A stretch of DNA of 64,000 nt, taken from NCBI RefSeq assembly GCF_000426545.1, contig NZ_KE384535.1, positions 62,001-126,000 on the forward strand, given 5' to 3'. Positions 17,107 to 25,815 of this stretch are shown here, piece after piece; position 1 is the stretch's first letter; each line of letters opens with the position of its first letter. Under the pieces are notes generated by a model. It searched no databases and was not told the DNA's origin. It saw only the letters and a list, made by a program, of their open reading frames with translations. The stretch comes from Paenibacillus massiliensis subsp. panacisoli DSM 21345 (GTDB taxonomy: Bacteria; Bacillota; Bacilli; Paenibacillales; Paenibacillaceae). Both the position numbers and the translations under genes were made by a program.

Positions 17107-17916
17107 TTACAGGCGATAGGGGGCCTCCTGCTCGTATTTTCTAAATTTGACCGGAGTCACGCCGTACTTGGATCGGAACACCCTGTGGAAATACGAATAG
17201 CTGGAAAATCCACACGTAACCGCAATCTGCTCCAATGTCAGTGAGCTATATTTCATACGCTCGAGGGCTGCGTTCAGTCGAATATCAATGGCATACTGGA
17301 TCATGGTCTGACCATAGTAATCCTTGAAGAGCTTTACCGCGCGCGACAGGCTAAGTCCAGCAAACTGGGCAGCCTCCTCCAGCTTGAACGTGAGGGTGGC
17401 ATGCTCCTCTATGAAGCGTTTCAGTCTAAGTGCAGCAAACACCGTACGATCCTGCTGGGTATGCTCTGAGATGGCTCTGTCAAAATAGAGACACAGACTT
17501 CGCAGCATGTAGTCGATCAATTCTCCGTTCTCCTCGTCTGCTCCGCGCCGCTTCTCAAGTAGCAGGTTGCGCCATAAGCCAACCAGCTTCTCGTCAGAGC
17601 CAATCCGGGTCACAGGCGGGCGTTTGGTGCGATTCCACCAATCATCAATCCACTGGCCTTCACAGAACAAATAGTAGTCTCCACTAGAAATGCGGTCCTC
17701 CTGCTCGGGGTCATCTACAGCAAGATCATAGGCATCTCCTGGCCTTAATAGCAGCAGATCTCCTCTGCGAAGCTGGTACTCGCGGTCCCGGCAGAAGACC
17801 CGGCAGGAGCCTTCGGTCTGCAATCGGAACAGATAGTGTGTCAGCCCATTTGTGTAGTGAGAATTGAAGGCTTTATAGTGGTAAGAATAATCACAGGTTA
17901 ATAGTGCAGTATCCAC
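17107..17916 (-). CDS. AraC-family transcriptional regulator
   Basis: A 269-residue regulator with an N-terminal cupin-like sugar-sensing domain (about residues 15-150) and two C-terminal AraC helix-turn-helix units (about 170-265, ending CGFSSYSYFHRVFRSKYGVTPVKFRK). GTG 17916 is taken as start because GGAGG lies ten bases upstream; an ATG 21 bases earlier overlaps that site. It is divergent from the sugar isomerase and oxidoreductase genes, which it very probably controls. Confidence 0.88.
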   Translation of the reverse strand: MDTALLTCDYSYHYKAFNSHYTNGLTHYLFRLQTEGSCRVFCRDREYQLRRGDLLLLRPGDAYDLAVDDPEQEDRISSGDYYLFCEGQWIDDWWNRTKRPPVTRIGSDEKLVGLWRNLLLEKRRGADEENGELIDYMLRSLCLYFDRAISEHTQQDRTVFAALRLKRFIEEHATLTFKLEEAAQFAGLSLSRAVKLFKDYYGQTMIQYAIDIRLNAALERMKYSSLTLEQIAVTCGFSSYSYFHRVFRSKYGVTPVKFRKYEQEAPYRL

Positions 17917-18060
17917 GAGACAAGAACCTCCGTACATAATCTGAGCAAATAGTGCATGTGATAATTATATTGTGTATGGTCACTTCAGGTCAATTTTCGA
18001 TAGGATAGTACCAGATAGAGCAGTATATATAAAACTCTAAGAAGTCGAGGTGTCTTGTAC

Positions 18061-18834
18061 ATGCCAAGAATGAATGTGGGTTTGCAGCTGTTCACGCTCC
18101 GTGAGGAATTAGCTACGGATTTTAGGGGTACACTTCGTAAGGTTGCCGAACTAGGTTATGAGGGTGTAGAATTTGCCGGATACGGTGACATTCCAGCCCT
18201 GGAAATGAAAGCGCTACTAGACGAGCTTGGGCTAAAAGCTATCAGTAGTCATGTAGGCATTCATTTGCTCAAGGATGATTTGCAAGGCCAGATAGATTAC
18301 TTGAAGACAATTGGTGCTCATTATATGATCTGTCCTTATATTATGCCGGATCAGCGCCCCAAGGGTGAAGAATGGAAGGAGTTTATTGCATTTCTGGAGG
18401 ATACGGGAGCCAAGGTGCGGGAGCAGGGGCTTCAATTTGGTTATCATAATCATGATTTTGAATTTTTGGAGAAGACGGGAGAAGCGCTGGTATTCGATGC
18501 AATGTTCCAGACGACGGCACCTGAGTCCCTTCAGGTGGAGCTTGATGTGTGCTGGGTTCAGTATGCTGGACAGGACCCGCTGGCTTACATCCGCCAATAT
18601 GCCGGCCGCCTTCCGCTCCTGCACCTGAAGGATTTTGACAGAGCCACGGATGGTGCAATTAATACGCTGGAGCTTGGAGAGGGCCTGGTGGACCTGCCAG
18701 CCGTCATTCGCGAATCTGCGGATGCCGGAGTGGAGTGGCTGATTGTGGAGCAGGATCATTGTCAGAAGCCACCGCTTGAAAGTGTTGCAAACAGTCTGCA
18801 GTGGGTAAAAGAGCATTACCTGAGCCAATTCTAG
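18061..18834 (+). CDS. Sugar phosphate isomerase/epimerase (IolE-like TIM barrel)
   Basis: A 257-residue protein of the xylose-isomerase-like TIM barrel family, typical of sugar and inositol catabolism. Metal ligands are recognisable: Glu in GYEGVEFAGYG, His in FGYHNHDFEF, Asp in VELDVCW and His in LLHLKDFD, and Glu in LIVEQDH. ATG 18061 is preferred to TTG 18055 because the GAGG site is 10 bases away. It is followed by a Gfo/Idh/MocA dehydrogenase, a common pairing in which the two enzymes act on the same oxidised sugar. Confidence 0.9.
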   Translation: MPRMNVGLQLFTLREELATDFRGTLRKVAELGYEGVEFAGYGDIPALEMKALLDELGLKAISSHVGIHLLKDDLQGQIDYLKTIGAHYMICPYIMPDQRPKGEEWKEFIAFLEDTGAKVREQGLQFGYHNHDFEFLEKTGEALVFDAMFQTTAPESLQVELDVCWVQYAGQDPLAYIRQYAGRLPLLHLKDFDRATDGAINTLELGEGLVDLPAVIRESADAGVEWLIVEQDHCQKPPLESVANSLQWVKEHYLSQF

Positions 18835-18891
18835 CTCTGGTTCCAGTTCATGCCCCAAAACAATCATAGATCATGAAAAGGAGAAGTGCTG

Positions 18892-19911
18892 ATGAGTACA
18901 ATCAAGGTAGCCGTATTGGGATGCGGTGCTATTGCACAGCGTAGACATATTCCGGAGTATGCAGCCAATGAGCATGTGGAGCTGGTGGCCTTTGCCGATC
19001 CAAAGCTGGAGCGTGCCCAAGAGATGGCGGATACTTACGGGGGCACAGCGTATAGTAGCTATGAAGAGCTGCTTGCCCAAGAGAAGGTGGATGCTGTGAG
19101 CGTCTGCTCCCCGAACTATTTGCATGCGACTATGTCCATTGCTGCAGCCAAGGCTGGTGCGCATGTGCTAGTAGAGAAGCCAATGGCGTGTACCTCCGAA
19201 GAAGCAGAGCAAATGATTGAAGCAGCACGTGCCAGCAAAGTATTTCTCATGGTAGGTCACAATCAACGTCTCATGCCACCGCATGTGAAGGCGAAGGAGA
19301 TTCTGGATTCGGGTAAGCTGGGTAAGGTTCTTACCTTCCGTACAGCCTTCGGGCATCCTGGTCCTGAAGCCTGGAGTGTTGACGGCCGGAACAGCTGGTT
19401 TTTCCGTCAGGAAGAGGCCAGTATGGGCGCAATGGGGGATCTTGGTGTCCATAAGTCGGACTTCATCCGTTTCCTGTTACAGGACGAGGTGGCAGAGGTC
19501 GGCGGATTTATTGATACGCTGCATAAGTCGGATACGAAGGTGGATGATAATGCCGCCTGCATTCTCCGCATGAAGGGTGGAGCTATTGGAACACTGGTTG
19601 CCAGCTGGACACAGTATAAGGGCGGAGATAACAGCACCGTGCTGTGGTGTGAGAAAGGCGTCATGAAGATCGGAACCGTAGAAGGGGACGAGGTCATCGT
19701 AGAGCTTATTGATGGGACAGTTGAGACCTATAAGGTCGGTGCCATGGCTACGAATGAAAAGCAGGTACCCAGCGGTGTCATTGATGCTTTTGTCGATAGC
19801 ATTGTTACGAAGACGCCGCCAACGATCTCTGGTGAGGAGGGATTGCGTTCCCTGAACGTGATTCTGGCTGCATTTGAATCGCAGCGTACGGGACAATTTA
19901 TTAAGCTATAG
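18892..19911 (+). CDS. Gfo/Idh/MocA family NAD(P)-dependent oxidoreductase
   Basis: A 339-residue dehydrogenase of the Gfo/Idh/MocA family acting on sugars or polyols. The N-terminal Rossmann motif VAVLGCGAIAQRRHIP and the active-site motif HVLVEKPMA are present, with the C-terminal substrate domain following. Start ATG 18892 follows AAAAGGAG; the GTG at 18886 is too close. It is the second gene of the AraC-linked operon and ends at a clear terminator (20002-20062). Confidence 0.92.
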   Translation: MSTIKVAVLGCGAIAQRRHIPEYAANEHVELVAFADPKLERAQEMADTYGGTAYSSYEELLAQEKVDAVSVCSPNYLHATMSIAAAKAGAHVLVEKPMACTSEEAEQMIEAARASKVFLMVGHNQRLMPPHVKAKEILDSGKLGKVLTFRTAFGHPGPEAWSVDGRNSWFFRQEEASMGAMGDLGVHKSDFIRFLLQDEVAEVGGFIDTLHKSDTKVDDNAACILRMKGGAIGTLVASWTQYKGGDNSTVLWCEKGVMKIGTVEGDEVIVELIDGTVETYKVGAMATNEKQVPSGVIDAFVDSIVTKTPPTISGEEGLRSLNVILAAFESQRTGQFIKL

Positions 19912-20001
19912 AGCTTCGGGAAGCTGTTCGTGCAATCAAGAAAGTAGCACCATAAAGTATGTATTTTGTGAGATTAGCTAGTCATTGAGCAAAGCTGATA
20001 A

Positions 20002-20062
20002 CGAGTGAGGAAGTAGCCGCGTACCCTTTCGCCATGGGGGCAGCTTCCACACTCGTTTTTTT
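20002..20062 (+). terminator. Terminator after the sugar oxidoreductase operon
   Basis: CGAGTG-A-GGAAG pairs with CTTCC-A-CACTCG, followed by T7. The rest of the 329-base gap to the next gene is AT-rich and should hold its promoter, but no clear -35/-10 pair was found. Confidence 0.85.
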
Positions 20063-20240
20063 ACTTGCCTTAAGTCCGTAGACTAGCCGCGTGTCTTTGT
20101 TAACATGGATTAGACAAGGTATAATGTTGTATTTTTTTCAATTATAAATAATAGAAAATGGCTAGTCCGTAAGCTGTGGACCAAAATGGCTTAGAGCGGT
20201 CTAGTAGATGGGTGTCAGCGAGTGAGAGGAGAGGGTAATA

Positions 20241-21950
20241 GTGTTGTTTCACAATACTCCGCTGAATAGAGAACGGGCACTAAAGGAACTAGACGTGATG
20301 GGGTACTCGGACAGGATGAAGCAGATGGCAACCTGGGGATGCCAATATAAAGGAGATGCTGCTTATAGCGACCTGCTTACATCATTGTTGAAGAGTGACA
20401 GTGCCTATGAGGGGCATCTGGCATTAACCGGTGCTAGTGTTACGCATGATGCTCATGTAGTTTTGGCTGCTTTGAATCATGGGAAGGCGGGTGTAAGGTG
20501 CCGGGCAGCCAAACTTTTGCCGAAGGTTCTCATCGATTCAGATTTTTTGATAGAGTCTGAAATCGTGTCGATGTCGCATGAATGTCGTCGCCAATTGCTG
20601 CGAAGCATCGTGATCAGAGGCCGGCAGGACTGGGCGGAGCGATTGCTGCCACTTGTGCTTGCCAATTGGGGAGGACATGAGGCAGCAACATTGTTGGCTG
20701 CATGCAGCGAGGAAACGGTCCGCCGCCACCTCCCGAAGCTGGGGTATGGGGTGCGTAATTGGAAAATGCTGACGCAGCGTCACCCGGATCTCGTCGCGGA
20801 TTATTTCCATGATGTGCTGCAAAAGGCAACACAACGCGAAAAGACCTTTGTATGGTGGAGCTTTAGCTCAGCGATCGAGATGCTGTGTGAATTAAAACCA
20901 AGTATGGTCTTGGAATGTGCGTTGAAGCATGGGCCTACGGACGTGCTTCATCCTGTTCTCAGGCCGCGATTGGGCCGTCTAATGGAAGTAAGCCCGGATG
21001 ATGTATTCAAGCTCCTGACGCGAGAGGAGGCGAGGGGTGACCTTCTGACTCACGGCGTACCTGTAGGTGTTTTGAAAAAAAACAAGCTTTTTTCCATCGA
21101 GCAGTGGGCAAAGCTAACATCATTGCTGGCTGAGCAGCCTTTGCATGTAGCGAAGGTACTGGATACACTTGCGCCGTCCTTGCGCGGATTGGTCTTCGAG
21201 GCTACCTATAAAGAAGACGATCGCAGCATGCGCTTGTTCCCGACGTCGCTTCTGGATGTACTACCACATCGTTTGCGCCATCAGGAGGCGACTCGAATGC
21301 TAGACCTGCGGGATATTCGGGAGCGCCGAGACCGTACGCTGGAAATAACTTCGAGGCTATCCATTGCGGCTGCCAGAGAACATCTGGAGAAAGCTGCGAC
21401 TGTATCTGGAGCTGATGAGCGGGCTGCGGCCTATGTCCATCTTCTCCGAAGCACGGCGTTATCCCGAAGCGGAATGGGTGAAACGTTGCATTTCGTGACT
21501 CGGATTAAAAACGATCAGGACCCTGTGCGGAATGCAGTCATGGTCGAGCTGTCGAATTGCCCTCCCACGCTCTTTAAGGAAGACCATATCGGGGAGTTGA
21601 CTGTGCTGGTCGATAGTGTGATTGAAGCCAGAGACACCTCCTATGGGACAAGAGTAGCCACAGAGAATTTGGCCTTTGCCATTCTGTGCTACCATGCTTC
21701 CCAGCCCGAGAGCAGACTTTTCAAATTTGTTCTAAGAACCTTCGCCAGAATGGCGATGCGGGACGGACACTTTATGCTGCGCTCAATGGACTGGGACAGA
21801 ATGCCGGATCATGTGTTGAACATTGTGTTCGATGAATTTTATGCTCTTGGCATGGAAGCTAACAAGCGAGAGAGCTATACATATATTCTGCGGATGGCCG
21901 AATCGTTTGGCAATTGGCAGAGCGAATTCCTAAGCTCCAACTGCTACTGA
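20241..21950 (+). CDS. HEAT-like helical repeat protein, N-terminal part (probable frameshifted gene)
   Basis: A 569-residue open frame starting at GTG 20241 behind GAGGAGAGGG. It is composed of repeated amphipathic helix pairs (for example HLALTGASVTHDAHVVLAAL, VRCRAAKLLPKVL) like HEAT/PBS-lyase repeats, and has no signal or membrane segment. I do not recognise a named family. The frame ends at 21950, while the next frame (-1) is open across the end and continues with the same kind of repeats. The simplest reading is one gene of about 1120 codons interrupted by loss of one base somewhere in 21837-21950, where both frames are open. No slippery heptamer for programmed shifting is seen. Confidence 0.7.
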   Translation: MLFHNTPLNRERALKELDVMGYSDRMKQMATWGCQYKGDAAYSDLLTSLLKSDSAYEGHLALTGASVTHDAHVVLAALNHGKAGVRCRAAKLLPKVLIDSDFLIESEIVSMSHECRRQLLRSIVIRGRQDWAERLLPLVLANWGGHEAATLLAACSEETVRRHLPKLGYGVRNWKMLTQRHPDLVADYFHDVLQKATQREKTFVWWSFSSAIEMLCELKPSMVLECALKHGPTDVLHPVLRPRLGRLMEVSPDDVFKLLTREEARGDLLTHGVPVGVLKKNKLFSIEQWAKLTSLLAEQPLHVAKVLDTLAPSLRGLVFEATYKEDDRSMRLFPTSLLDVLPHRLRHQEATRMLDLRDIRERRDRTLEITSRLSIAAAREHLEKAATVSGADERAAAYVHLLRSTALSRSGMGETLHFVTRIKNDQDPVRNAVMVELSNCPPTLFKEDHIGELTVLVDSVIEARDTSYGTRVATENLAFAILCYHASQPESRLFKFVLRTFARMAMRDGHFMLRSMDWDRMPDHVLNIVFDEFYALGMEANKRESYTYILRMAESFGNWQSEFLSSNCY

Positions 21951-23611
21951 AGGAACTAGTTCAGGTAAAAAACGTATCTCCTCAGGCTGTCCGTTATTGG
22001 CTGGCTCCACGCAAAACACGCGATGAACGGGTAAAAGAAATGCTGGATAGGGACCTCTCCTTCATTTCGTTTTATGAGGTATTTAAGCATCTGCACCTGA
22101 AGCGTCAAGAATGGCTGGACCCTTTCATTGCAGGGACAGTCATCAAGGGCAGGCATCTCTCAGGGAAGTCGATCTATCTTCTGCCTGCCTCGGACGGGTT
22201 CCATCGTTGGTTACCACGTCAGCAAAAAGCATTGGCTGCTCTACTCGAAAAAGTAGCCTTGGATGCCAAGCGTAACTTTTATGAGCGCTCGTCTGCCATG
22301 CGGAGCTTGGCAAAAATGCCGGACTATTGCTCCGATAAGTTGAAGAAGCTACAGCAGGATAAGGAAGTGCAGATCGCTGAGGCGGCGCTACACGCTTGCT
22401 CTTTATGGGAGGACCCGGAGAAGGCGCTTCCTTTGCTGCTGGACAATCTGGATGGGGACCGTGCCCGTGTGGCGATGTATGCGATCCCTCGATGTGCGCG
22501 TCGAATGAAGCCGCAGGCGATGACCTCCATGCTTGCAGATCTTTTGAACCGGGATAAGCTGAAGATTACAGTGAGAAAAGAAGCGATCCGGCTGCTGGGA
22601 GCCTTTAAGAGCAGTGAGAATATGGCGATACTTCTTCGTGAATATGAGAAACCAAATTCCCACAAGGACGTTGTGATTGCAATAGGCCATGCCGCCAGAC
22701 AATGGCTCGAAGATGAGCGAAGCTGGGCTATATTAAGCGCAATGGCTTTGTCGCCGGAGCGGGATATTGCAAGAAGCCTGCTGTACCAGAACCCAAGAGA
22801 GCTTCCATTGAAGGATCGGCTGCGATATGTGCAATGGATTGCCAAGAATGGGAGTCATGCGGATGCGGAAGTGGCCCAGGAGGCTTTCCGAGCGATGAAC
22901 CTTTGGGCGGATGGCCATGAAGTGTTGCTTGCCGCTGCCGCTGGTAAAGCCATATTGGATATGGAGAACAGCTCCAGATGGAAGGCGGCACTGGATACCT
23001 TGATCGTGGTCTGCCGTGATGGAGCGGTACACGAGCAGGTGATTAGTCTTTGCAAGCAGCTGGGGGCCATGGAACCAGTAGTCGAATGGAATGCGACTGC
23101 CGACAGGGATCTGCCGCATCGTCAGCGTCTCTTGGCACTGGTTGACAAGCTTGTCTTATTGCCTCCGCATGTAAGGCACGAACTGGCTCCGCTGTATGAA
23201 AGCGTGATTGATGTACTCACTGACAAAGAGGCGATGCAATCCGCTGTTATTAAGCTGCATATAGCCATGATTGAATGGAACAGCGCCGAACAGGCCATTG
23301 TTTGTCTAAGTCATGTGATCCAGATCGCGAGTAGGAAGCCACATGTGTTGGATTATGCGTATCGGCAGATCGTTCAAACGCTCAATGCTAGCAAAGGGCA
23401 TTGGACCGCAGAGGAGCTTCTGAGCATCGTGGATCGCTTGAATGGCCAGACGCCGTTCGAGGCTCAGTATATAGGACTTTCTTTATTGCAGGTTGCGGGC
23501 AAGGCGTTATTGTGGAATCAGAGCAGCGCCGACCGTTTGCGGGCTTACCGGAAGCACGAGCATGAGATCATTCGAATGGTGGCTATGGACATGTGGACCG
23601 TTTTGGAATAG
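21914..23611 (+). CDS. HEAT-like helical repeat protein, C-terminal part
   Basis: A 565-residue frame overlapping the end of the preceding ORF in the -1 frame. Its first possible start is TTG 21914, and no Shine-Dalgarno sequence precedes it, which argues against independent translation. HEAT-like repeats are clear: SSAMRSLAKMP, IAEAALHACSLWEDPEKALP, RVAMYAIPRCARRM, VRKEAIRLLGAFKS. It is probably the second half of the 20241 gene. Alternatively it is a separate, translationally coupled protein. A terminator follows at 23675-23707. Confidence 0.65.
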   Translation: MAERIPKLQLLLKELVQVKNVSPQAVRYWLAPRKTRDERVKEMLDRDLSFISFYEVFKHLHLKRQEWLDPFIAGTVIKGRHLSGKSIYLLPASDGFHRWLPRQQKALAALLEKVALDAKRNFYERSSAMRSLAKMPDYCSDKLKKLQQDKEVQIAEAALHACSLWEDPEKALPLLLDNLDGDRARVAMYAIPRCARRMKPQAMTSMLADLLNRDKLKITVRKEAIRLLGAFKSSENMAILLREYEKPNSHKDVVIAIGHAARQWLEDERSWAILSAMALSPERDIARSLLYQNPRELPLKDRLRYVQWIAKNGSHADAEVAQEAFRAMNLWADGHEVLLAAAAGKAILDMENSSRWKAALDTLIVVCRDGAVHEQVISLCKQLGAMEPVVEWNATADRDLPHRQRLLALVDKLVLLPPHVRHELAPLYESVIDVLTDKEAMQSAVIKLHIAMIEWNSAEQAIVCLSHVIQIASRKPHVLDYAYRQIVQTLNASKGHWTAEELLSIVDRLNGQTPFEAQYIGLSLLQVAGKALLWNQSSADRLRAYRKHEHEIIRMVAMDMWTVLE

Positions 23612-23674
23612 AACGGAGCATGTCGAAAATAAGGAACGTTGCAATGATTTAGAAATAATGTCTACATCCATATG

Positions 23675-23707
23675 TCCTGGCAGTGTAATAGCTGTCGGGA
23701 CTTTTTA
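23675..23707 (+). terminator. Terminator after the HEAT-like ORFs
   Basis: TCCTGGCAG (23675-23683) pairs with CTGTCGGGA (23692-23700) over nine positions with two G-U pairs, followed by CTTTTTATT. Confidence 0.7.
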
Positions 23708-23905
23708 TTGTGTCAGAAATATAGCTACATTTAGGGGGAAGAAGCCTTATCATTCGCTGGTTGACATGACGTATCAGGATTACTGATAGAACCGATAAGA
23801 TCTAACTAATTGACCCTGTGCAGTACGTATGTTAGGTTCAAGATAGTATTAATGAGATCATAATAGTCGGATTTAGAAAATGAGCGCATATTGGGGTGGA
23901 TGGGA

Positions 23906-25759
23906 TTGAACTTTCAAGTAAGCAATAGTCCTTTTAATGAGGAGCAGGCTGATCTGCTTAACCGACTCGTACCGACATTGTCCGAGCATCAGCGTATATG
24001 GCTGAGCGGATATCTGACTGCTACTGGTGCTGGAGGTGCGGGGCAGGCCATACTCCAGACATCTGCTGTAGTCGCAGAACAGACACAGGCGTTACCACTG
24101 GCAGCACAGGTGCGGACCTTGCCCAAGGAGGTCACTGTTCTGTATGGCTCTCAGACGGGCAACTGCAGTCAGCTGTCAGGCAAGCTTACTGCAAAGCTGG
24201 AGCAGTTGGGCTACAAGGTCACTCGCGCTTCCATGGCAGATTTCAAGCCAAGCAACCTGAAGAAAGTACAGCACTTGCTCATACTTACAAGTACGCATGG
24301 CGAAGGCGAACCACCAGACCAAGCAATAGGTCTATACGAGTTCTTGCACAGCAAGCGGGCTCCTCAGCTGCCAGACACCTTCTACTCGGTATTGGCACTG
24401 GGTGATACCTCCTATGAATTCTTCTGCCAGACGGGGAAGGATTTTGATGCCAAGCTGGAGGAGCTTGGTGCGAGCAAGCTTGCACCGCGTATGGATTGCG
24501 ACGTGGACTTCGATAGTTCGGCTACAGAATGGATGGAGCAGGTTATTGGCGCGCTTGAGCTGCGGACCTCAGGGAATACTGCCACGGTATCTGCAGGATC
24601 ATCGGTAGCAAGCACGGCAGCACCTTCCCTGGAAGAGAGCTATTCCAGATCCAATCCATTTGCTGCCGAGGTCCTGGAGAATCTTAACCTGAACGGACGC
24701 GGCTCCGCGCGGGAGACCCGACATGTAGAGCTATCACTGGAGGGGTCGGGACTTCATTATGAGCCAGGTGACAGTCTGGGAGTCTATCCGCAGAATGATC
24801 CGAAGCTGGTAGATCAATTGATTGAGGCCTTGAAGTGGAATCCAGAGGAAGAGATTGAAGTGCACAAGCAGCAGCTACCCCTGCGTGAAGCGTTGACTCG
24901 CGTGGTAGAGATTACCGTCCTGACGAAGCCGTTGCTTCAGCAGATAGCGGGATTGGCCCCTGACTCTGCCCTAAGCAAGCTGCTTGCAGCCGGACAAGAG
25001 GAGGAGCTGCGGAGCTATATGAGCAGGCATGATCTGCTGGATCTCGTGCAGCACTACGAGCTGACAGGGATTGAGGCTGGGGAACTCGTTCCTTTACTCC
25101 GTAAAATCCCGCCTCGCCTATACTCAATTGCCAGCAGTCCTAGTGCCAATCCTGATGAAGTCCACATCACGGTGAGAACGGTACGCTATGAGAACGAAGG
25201 ACGTGAGCGTTCCGGGGTATGCTCGGCTCAACTGGCCGAACGTGTGGAAGCCGGGGATACCTTGCCTGTGTTTATTCAGCACAATGCGGGCTTCAAGCTG
25301 CCGGAGCAACCGGATACCCCGATTATTATGATCGGACCTGGCACAGGAGTAGCTCCATTCAGAGCCTTCCTTGGAGAGCGAGAAGAGACCGGAGCGGAAG
25401 GGAAGTCGTGGCTGTTCTATGGTGATCAGCATTTTGCTACAGATTTCCTGTATCAGATCGAATGGCAGAAATGGATCAAGAGCGGGGTACTGACCCGTAT
25501 GGACGTAGCTTTCTCGCGGGACACCGAGGAGAAGGTATATGTGCAGCATCGTATGCTGGAGCATAGCCGTGAGCTGTATGAGTGGCTGCAGGCAGGAGCG
25601 TACATCTATGTGTGTGGAGACGAGAAGAAGATGGCGCATGACGTGCATGCTGCACTGATACGCATTCTGGAGCAAGAGGGCGGACGTTCCGCAGATGAGG
25701 CAGCAGCCGAGCTTATTCGCCTGCAGCAGGAGAAGCGTTATCAACGGGATGTATATTAA
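23906..25759 (+). CDS. cysJ: Assimilatory sulfite reductase (NADPH) flavoprotein subunit
   Basis: A 617-residue diflavin reductase that passes electrons from NADPH through FAD and FMN to the CysI haemoprotein. TTG 23906 is chosen: it gives the conserved N-terminus NFQVSNSPFNEEQADLLNRL and has GGGGTGG seven bases upstream. Domains: FMN flavodoxin (about 60-205, VTVLYGSQTGNCSQLSGKL), FAD domain with RLYSIASS, and NADPH domain with GPGTGVAPFRAFL and the C-terminal YVCGDEKKMAHDV, ending DVY. It is 56 bases before cysI; together they form the sulfite reductase operon. Confidence 0.95.
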   Translation: MNFQVSNSPFNEEQADLLNRLVPTLSEHQRIWLSGYLTATGAGGAGQAILQTSAVVAEQTQALPLAAQVRTLPKEVTVLYGSQTGNCSQLSGKLTAKLEQLGYKVTRASMADFKPSNLKKVQHLLILTSTHGEGEPPDQAIGLYEFLHSKRAPQLPDTFYSVLALGDTSYEFFCQTGKDFDAKLEELGASKLAPRMDCDVDFDSSATEWMEQVIGALELRTSGNTATVSAGSSVASTAAPSLEESYSRSNPFAAEVLENLNLNGRGSARETRHVELSLEGSGLHYEPGDSLGVYPQNDPKLVDQLIEALKWNPEEEIEVHKQQLPLREALTRVVEITVLTKPLLQQIAGLAPDSALSKLLAAGQEEELRSYMSRHDLLDLVQHYELTGIEAGELVPLLRKIPPRLYSIASSPSANPDEVHITVRTVRYENEGRERSGVCSAQLAERVEAGDTLPVFIQHNAGFKLPEQPDTPIIMIGPGTGVAPFRAFLGEREETGAEGKSWLFYGDQHFATDFLYQIEWQKWIKSGVLTRMDVAFSRDTEEKVYVQHRMLEHSRELYEWLQAGAYIYVCGDEKKMAHDVHAALIRILEQEGGRSADEAAAELIRLQQEKRYQRDVY

Positions 25760-25815
25760 GGGAATGCCCAAGCATAAGTGACATGTACAGGACCCCGAGA
25801 GGAGATATGAATCGA

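Noticed and set aside
21837..21950. Programmed -1 frameshift between the HEAT-like ORFs.
   Set aside because: No X-XXY-YYZ slippery heptamer or strong downstream hairpin was found in the shared open stretch, so a mutational or sequencing shift is preferred.
23612..23890. S-box or T-box leader before cysJ.
   Set aside because: No SAM or T-box conserved blocks were found; only a terminator for the upstream gene and an unremarkable AT-rich stretch.
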